Source: Phycisphaerae bacterium
Lineage (GTDB): Bacteria > Planctomycetota > Phycisphaerae > UBA1845 > UTPLA1
Direction of reading: 5' to 3'
DNA length: 64,000 nucleotides
Assembly: GCA_035275405.1 (NCBI GenBank)
Contig: DATEMU010000008.1
Span: forward strand, 62,001 to 126,000
A program made the position numbers and the translations under genes. Below are positions 59,586 to 64,000 of the stretch, in pieces (position 1 is the stretch's first letter; the number at the start of each line of letters is the position of its first letter). Below the pieces are notes generated by a model. It made no database searches. It saw nothing but the letters and a program-made list of their open reading frames with translations, and had not been told where the DNA came from.

Positions 59586-60848
59586 GTGCATTCACGGCAG
59601 AACATCCTCTTCCTGACGCATCGCGTCCCTTTTCCCTCGAACAAGGGCGACAAGATCCGCACGTTTCACCAGATGGAGTATCTGGCCGCGCGGCACAACG
59701 TCTACTGCGCGTGCTTTGTCGATCGGCCCGCCGATAGGGTCCACGCCATCGCCCTTCGCCAATGGTGTAAGGGCGTTATCGCCATCCCGTGGGACCGACG
59801 AACGGCTATTCGCCGCGCCGTGAAGGGATTTTGGAAAGGGCGCAGCCTGACGTGCGCCGCGTACGACGATCCCACGATGTGGCATCACCTGCGGGAGTGG
59901 GCGCGCGCTATTCAGTTTGACGCCGTGACAGCATTCTCGGGGTGCATGGCCCCCTACGCTTGGGCCTTTCCCGCGGGCAGGCGCATCCTGGACCTGTGCG
60001 ACATCGACAGCCGGAAGTGGCACGACTACGCCGGCGACTCCCTATTTCCGCTTTCTACCGCCTACCGCGCCGAGGGGCGACGACTGGCGGCCTTTGAGCG
60101 GCGGTGCGCCGATCATTTTGATTCCACGATCGTGGCGACACCGCGCGAGCGCGAGTTGATCGACCCAGAACAACGCCAGCGGACGTTGTATATCGTTCCG
60201 AATGGAGTCGACCTCCCGGCCCTCCCGCCGGAACCTCCCTCGGCCAATCCACCGATCGTGACCTTTGTCGGTGCGATGAACTATCGGCCCAATGTCGATG
60301 GCGTGCTCTGGTTTGTCCGGCGTGTCTGGCCGCGTATTGTGCAGGCGACGCCTGACGCGCGGTTTGTGATGGTCGGTGCAGACCCTGCCCTCCTTGTCCG
60401 CCGTCTTTCCCGGTTTAAGAACATCGTCGTCACCGGCGAAGTGCCTGGCGTGCAACCCTACCTGCGCGCCTCACGCGTCGTCATCGCCCCGATGCCGATC
60501 GTTCGCGGCATCCCCAACAAAGTGCTCGAGGCCATGGCCATGGCGCGGCCGGTTGTCGGGACACCCGGCGTCGCGGCCGCGTTGGGTGCGCAGTCGGGCC
60601 GGCACCTGATGACCGGCGAGTCGCCTGAGGCGTTCGCCGACCATGTGATAGCCCTGCTGACCGATAGCAAACAATGCGACCGGATCGCCGCCGCCGGCTA
60701 TCGCTTCGTCGACATTCACTACTGCTGGAAGGATGCACTGACGGATTATGAACGCGCCGTCGCAGGGCCGGCGATCTCTGCGGCTCGACCGTCTGTGCTG
60801 TTACAAAGGGCTTCCAATTCCGCCCGATCGGCCGTGGGAGTCCGATAA
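59586..60848 (+). CDS. Exosortase-type GT4 glycosyltransferase (TIGR03087-like)
   Basis: A 420-residue GT-B glycosyltransferase. The GTG start at 59586 has GGAG ten bases upstream. N-terminal domain: NILFLTHRVPFPSNKGDKIR and ILDLCDIDSRKWHDYAGDSL. C-terminal domain: YIVPNGVDLPALP, PIVTFVGAMNYRPNVDGVLW, VVIAPMPIVRGIPNKVLEAM. These match the family found next to exosortase loci. It would add a sugar to the growing lipid-linked unit. Stop and start are 17 bases from the FemAB gene, so co-transcribed. Confidence 0.9.
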   Translation: MHSRQNILFLTHRVPFPSNKGDKIRTFHQMEYLAARHNVYCACFVDRPADRVHAIALRQWCKGVIAIPWDRRTAIRRAVKGFWKGRSLTCAAYDDPTMWHHLREWARAIQFDAVTAFSGCMAPYAWAFPAGRRILDLCDIDSRKWHDYAGDSLFPLSTAYRAEGRRLAAFERRCADHFDSTIVATPRERELIDPEQRQRTLYIVPNGVDLPALPPEPPSANPPIVTFVGAMNYRPNVDGVLWFVRRVWPRIVQATPDARFVMVGADPALLVRRLSRFKNIVVTGEVPGVQPYLRASRVVIAPMPIVRGIPNKVLEAMAMARPVVGTPGVAAALGAQSGRHLMTGESPEAFADHVIALLTDSKQCDRIAAAGYRFVDIHYCWKDALTDYERAVAGPAISAARPSVLLQRASNSARSAVGVR

Positions 60849-60969
60849 AGTACAACTCCATCCCGCGCTTCTTATCGCTTTAGTCGCGTCCCGCCCCGCT
60901 CGATACAACAGACACGAACAGTTTTAGGACGATTCGCGCGGGCTGTTGTTCCAGGCCCTCGCGACCGGA

Positions 60970-62502
60970 ATGGAGTCCCGTTTGTCCGCACGCGCCAAGT
61001 CAACCCGTTCTGCCGTCGACGTCTCTTCGCGCCCCAGGCGGCCCGTGCGAATCCCGCCCCGGCTTCGCCAACCCGCCTTAACGGACGAGCCGCCAATCGG
61101 TGCAGCGCCCGTCGACAATTCCGGACGGCGACACAAGGTGCTCATCATTGCCAGTCGCTTTCCGCCGGTGGCTTCCGTCGGGGCCACCCGCGTTCGGAAA
61201 TTCGTGAAATTTCTGCCGGAGTTCGGGTGGGACCCGGTCGTCATCACCGGGGCCGCGCGAAAAGGTGACTTAACGCTGCACGACGCCCGCCGCGCATCGG
61301 ATTTCGAAAGTCTCGCCGACCTGCCCGCCGGCGTACCGGTCCATCGACTGGGCGCGGCGCTCGATCATTGGCCGACCTACCTGGCCCGCGCGGCGGGGCA
61401 GCGCCTCGCGCCGTGGACATGCGCACTCGGCGTAGACGAGCTTCGCTGGTGCAGCGCGTTGAAATGGCGTTTCGAGAAGCTGCATGACGCACTGGCCTTC
61501 CCCGATCGCGGAATATGGCGTCTGCCCTCGACGGTTCGGCTGGCCTTGCGGCTCCACCGGCAATACCGCTTTGACGCGATTTTCTCCACCGGGATGCCCT
61601 TCAGCGATCACGTCACCGCGATGGTCATTCAATCGCTTATTCGCCGCCCGTGGTTGGCGGACTTTCGCGACCCCTGGGTCGAGTACATCCACTGGCAACA
61701 ATGGCAATCTGATGCGGGCCGGCGACTGACGGCCGCTGCCGAGTCGGCCGTCGTCCGGCGAGCGGCCTTTGTCATCAGCGTCAACGATCCCATGACGCGC
61801 CGCTTTGCGGCCCGCTATCATGGGGTGGGCCCCGCAAAATTCGTCACGATCGCCAATGGTTACGATCCGGCCGATTTTCCGGCGTCAGTGCCCACGCCCC
61901 CGACCACGGGCTTCCGACTGCTTTACGCCGGTTCGCTGTACGGCGCGAGGACGCCACATACCCTGCTGGCAGCGTTCCGCCAGTTTCTTGACGACACGCC
62001 CGGCAGTCGGCGTCACGCCTTCATCGATTTCGCCGGTCGCCCCGGGCCGCACGTCGACGAACTGTTGCGAGAGTCCGATGCGGGCAACGTCCGCTACCTC
62101 GGCATGTTGCCGCACGGCAAGACGCTGGAAGCCATGGCGTCGGCGGACGTCAATGTGATCATCCTGCCCAATCTTCCCGGCAGTGCCAACGATTCCACCG
62201 CCAAGCTCTACGAATGCCTGGGCAGCAATCGAGCCATTCTGGCCGCCGTCCCGATCGACGGCGCGGCGGCGAATGAGCTGCGCCGGTTTGACGGAGTGAG
62301 TATCTGTGATCCGGATTGTGTCGATCAGATCAGCCGGGCGATCGGGGAGTATTACCAGGCGTGGCTTTCGAACGACTTGACCGTCCGGCGCCCGGCTTCA
62401 TTGCTCGCCACGGTGACGCGCCGACATCAGACCGGACAACTCGCGGAGCGGCTTGACGCCGCCGTCCGCGCCAGCCGATGCACACTGGAGGTGCGACCAT
62501 GA
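60970..62502 (+). CDS. GT4-type glycosyltransferase
   Basis: A 510-residue GT-B protein with an N-terminal basic extension (about 1-55, low complexity; the start could be later). Core: KVLIIASRFPPVASVGATRV, RRPWLADFRDPWVEY, KFVTIANGYDPADF, FRLLYAGSLYGARTPHTLLA and NVNVIILP-like strand with NDSTAKLYECLGSNRAILAA. Together with the preceding gene it gives the locus two glycosyltransferases. Its stop overlaps the start of the deacetylase gene by four bases. The donor sugar is unknown. Confidence 0.85.
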   Translation: MESRLSARAKSTRSAVDVSSRPRRPVRIPPRLRQPALTDEPPIGAAPVDNSGRRHKVLIIASRFPPVASVGATRVRKFVKFLPEFGWDPVVITGAARKGDLTLHDARRASDFESLADLPAGVPVHRLGAALDHWPTYLARAAGQRLAPWTCALGVDELRWCSALKWRFEKLHDALAFPDRGIWRLPSTVRLALRLHRQYRFDAIFSTGMPFSDHVTAMVIQSLIRRPWLADFRDPWVEYIHWQQWQSDAGRRLTAAAESAVVRRAAFVISVNDPMTRRFAARYHGVGPAKFVTIANGYDPADFPASVPTPPTTGFRLLYAGSLYGARTPHTLLAAFRQFLDDTPGSRRHAFIDFAGRPGPHVDELLRESDAGNVRYLGMLPHGKTLEAMASADVNVIILPNLPGSANDSTAKLYECLGSNRAILAAVPIDGAAANELRRFDGVSICDPDCVDQISRAIGEYYQAWLSNDLTVRRPASLLATVTRRHQTGQLAERLDAAVRASRCTLEVRP

Positions 62503-63503
62503 ATCCGCTGATGACGACCGCCGGTTTCGATACGTTGACGGGCCGATTGATCCGGCGCATGCGCCGCTTGCGGAGCGAGACCTGCGTCACGATCCTGACC
62601 TACCACAGCGTCGACCACACCGAGACGATATTCAATTCCAACGTCCGTCACGACCCGGCGGAGTTCGAACGGCAAATGGATTATCTCGCGGAGAACTATT
62701 CGCCGCTGAGCTTGCGCGAGTGGATCGAACGGGCCCATCGAAACGACCCGCCGCATCGCGGCGTCGTCGTAACGCTGGACGACGGATACGCCGATTCTTT
62801 ACGGCAGGCGCTCCCCATTGCGTTCCGGCGGCGCATTCCGGTCACGATCTTTCCGGTGACGGCGGTCATCGGAAACCGCGACCTCCTGTGGCAGCACAAA
62901 CTGGCATGGCTGGTCGCGCATCATCATGAAGCCCGAGTCCTGGATGCGCTGATCTCGGCGGGGTATCCACCGGTCCCGGAGAATCAAAACGTCGAAGCGT
63001 ATGTCCGCGCGCAATTCCGCGCTGATACGCCGGAGATCCTTGAATCCCTCTTGAAGAAGTTGGGGCAATCCGGCGCGTCGATCGCCGCCGCCGAGCGACT
63101 TTACCTGGAACCGGAAGAGATCGCCCAGGCCGACCGGGACCTCGTCGAATTCGGCAACCACACGCATACCCATCCTTTTCTGTCGGCCCTCAGCGTGGAT
63201 GAACAACGCGAGGAAATTATTTTGGCCCGAGATGCCCTTTCCGCGCTGACCGGGTACGCACCGATCGCGCTGGCGTATCCGTTCGGTCTCAAGCGTCACT
63301 ACAACGCTGCGTCCTCTCAAATCGCGAGAGAAACGGGTCATCGCGTCGCCATGGATATGCGCCGCCGCATCAATCGGCCGGATGGCGATCCGTTTGAATT
63401 GAGCCGTAAGCCGGCGACGACCGGTCCCCATGATCACTTTGAGCGCATCCTGGAAGATTGGCCGGACAACGCCGAACCGCCGCCCATGGAGGGCCGCGCA
63501 TGA
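62499..63503 (+). CDS. Polysaccharide deacetylase
   Basis: A 334-residue NodB-type carbohydrate esterase. The fold is seen in TCVTILTYHSVDH, GVVVTLDDGYADSLRQALP (motif with the two metal/base aspartates), HTHTHPFLS (metal histidines) and a late LAYPFGLKRHYN. It likely removes acetyl groups from the exopolysaccharide or its precursor. GGAGG at 62487-62491 lies seven bases ahead of the ATG, and the ATGA overlap with the upstream gene shows translational coupling. Confidence 0.9.
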   Translation: MNPLMTTAGFDTLTGRLIRRMRRLRSETCVTILTYHSVDHTETIFNSNVRHDPAEFERQMDYLAENYSPLSLREWIERAHRNDPPHRGVVVTLDDGYADSLRQALPIAFRRRIPVTIFPVTAVIGNRDLLWQHKLAWLVAHHHEARVLDALISAGYPPVPENQNVEAYVRAQFRADTPEILESLLKKLGQSGASIAAAERLYLEPEEIAQADRDLVEFGNHTHTHPFLSALSVDEQREEIILARDALSALTGYAPIALAYPFGLKRHYNAASSQIARETGHRVAMDMRRRINRPDGDPFELSRKPATTGPHDHFERILEDWPDNAEPPPMEGRA

Positions 63504-64000
63504 ACGGCGATCCGCGGGTGCTCGTGGTTGCCCCCTACCTTGGGGAGTTCGGCTGGGAATTAATGAACTGGCAGGGGCGCGTGCGCCGCCTCCTCATGGA
63601 CCAGACTCATCCCCGCGTCGTGCTCTGCGCTTCGCCGGATCGCCGGCCGCTCTACGCAAACGCGGCTGCGGATGGCCGTTTTCTGTTTTGTCCGGTCCAC
63701 GTTGATGCGCCGGGCATTGCCAGCGAAGATCATCGAATCGATGCGCGAGGCAATCGTCACGACCCGGAAAGATTGCGGCTCTTGACGTGCGATGCGGCCC
63801 GTCGGGCCTGCGAACACTACGGCATCGACCTGGCCCACGCCGAGTTTCTGACCCCCGACTATCGCGGAACGCTCTGGCCGACCGATCGCGCCGATCAGTG
63901 GTTTTCCGAATTGCGCCAATCGTCACCCCTCGAAACGGATATCCTGCTCGTCCCCCGCACGCGGAAGAGCGCAACGGAGCGAAATCAACCCGCGTCGTGG
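63500..64000 (+). CDS. Unknown protein, truncated at the window edge
   Basis: Starts with an ATGA overlap of the deacetylase stop and stays open for 167 codons to the last base. It begins MNGDPRVLVVAPYLGEFGWE and includes NWQGRVRRLLMDQTHPRVVL and CDAARRACEHYGIDLAHAEF. Its opening strand-turn-helix looks like the start of a Rossmann-type glycosyltransferase or related export enzyme, but no family can be assigned from this part. Its tight coupling places it in the polysaccharide operon, which therefore continues beyond the window. Confidence 0.75.
   Translation, partial: MNGDPRVLVVAPYLGEFGWELMNWQGRVRRLLMDQTHPRVVLCASPDRRPLYANAAADGRFLFCPVHVDAPGIASEDHRIDARGNRHDPERLRLLTCDAARRACEHYGIDLAHAEFLTPDYRGTLWPTDRADQWFSELRQSSPLETDILLVPRTRKSATERNQPASW

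Overview
The window looks like a chromosomal stretch of a GC-rich member of the Planctomycetota, probably a Phycisphaerae-like or uncultured lineage. Four things point there: a TIGR04137-type small basic protein (25755-26048), secreted proteins carrying GACC cysteine motifs and dockerin-like KGD tails (44879-49830), zinc-ribbon/YIP1 and GYF_2-like membrane proteins, and a Gram-negative envelope (BamA, Wza-like exporter). This assignment rests on family recognition only; no 16S or search was available.

Layout. 1-5125: DUF421 protein, a complete two-gene NHEJ module (LigD of PE-LIG-POL order plus Ku), then small stress-type proteins (CsbD, DUF1328). 5070-8271: TMTC-like TPR membrane protein, small lipoprotein, cysteine-synthase-family enzyme. 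8272-13792: accessory zone with a repeat-filled gap, two lower-GC orphan genes, a secreted NHL-type beta-propeller and a REP-associated tyrosine transposase (RAYT) among tandem three-hairpin elements. 13793-31971: housekeeping block with MurA, a PIN toxin/antitoxin pair, transketolase, BamA, a lipoprotein/histidine-kinase pair, an aminotransferase, SelD, ferritin, an AftB-like glycosyltransferase and an RlmI-type methyltransferase. 31972-43494: mixed zone with a 12-repeat kelch protein between 41-bp direct repeats, a B12-fold protein, PurE, PilZ, a YhaM-type nuclease, a second RAYT inside mirrored palindromes, DUF4287/DUF5655 proteins and tRNA-Ser(UGA). 43495-51158: lipoprotein hydrolase, LuxR-type regulator, a cluster of secreted proteins (choice-of-anchor-L, heptaheme cytochrome c, HAF-repeat) and two Nudix proteins. 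51245-64000: exopolysaccharide locus of the exosortase/PEP-CTERM type: AAA ATPase with a giant coiled-coil tail, Wza, Wzz/GumC, CpsD, FemAB, two glycosyltransferases, polysaccharide deacetylase and a truncated last gene. It runs off the right edge.

Most notable points. (1) selD carries an in-frame UGA at the catalytic cysteine position, so SelD itself is probably a selenoprotein; conventional ORF calling cuts off its first 53 codons. (2) Two RAYT genes each sit among distinct palindromic elements, with base-pair-compensating differences between copies. (3) The PIN toxin appears to start at a non-canonical AUC codon behind a strong Shine-Dalgarno. (4) The exosortase-type ATPase is fused to about 850 residues of repetitive coiled coil. 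(5) Several short inverted-repeat families sit in intergenic gaps, and a few sit in frame inside genes.
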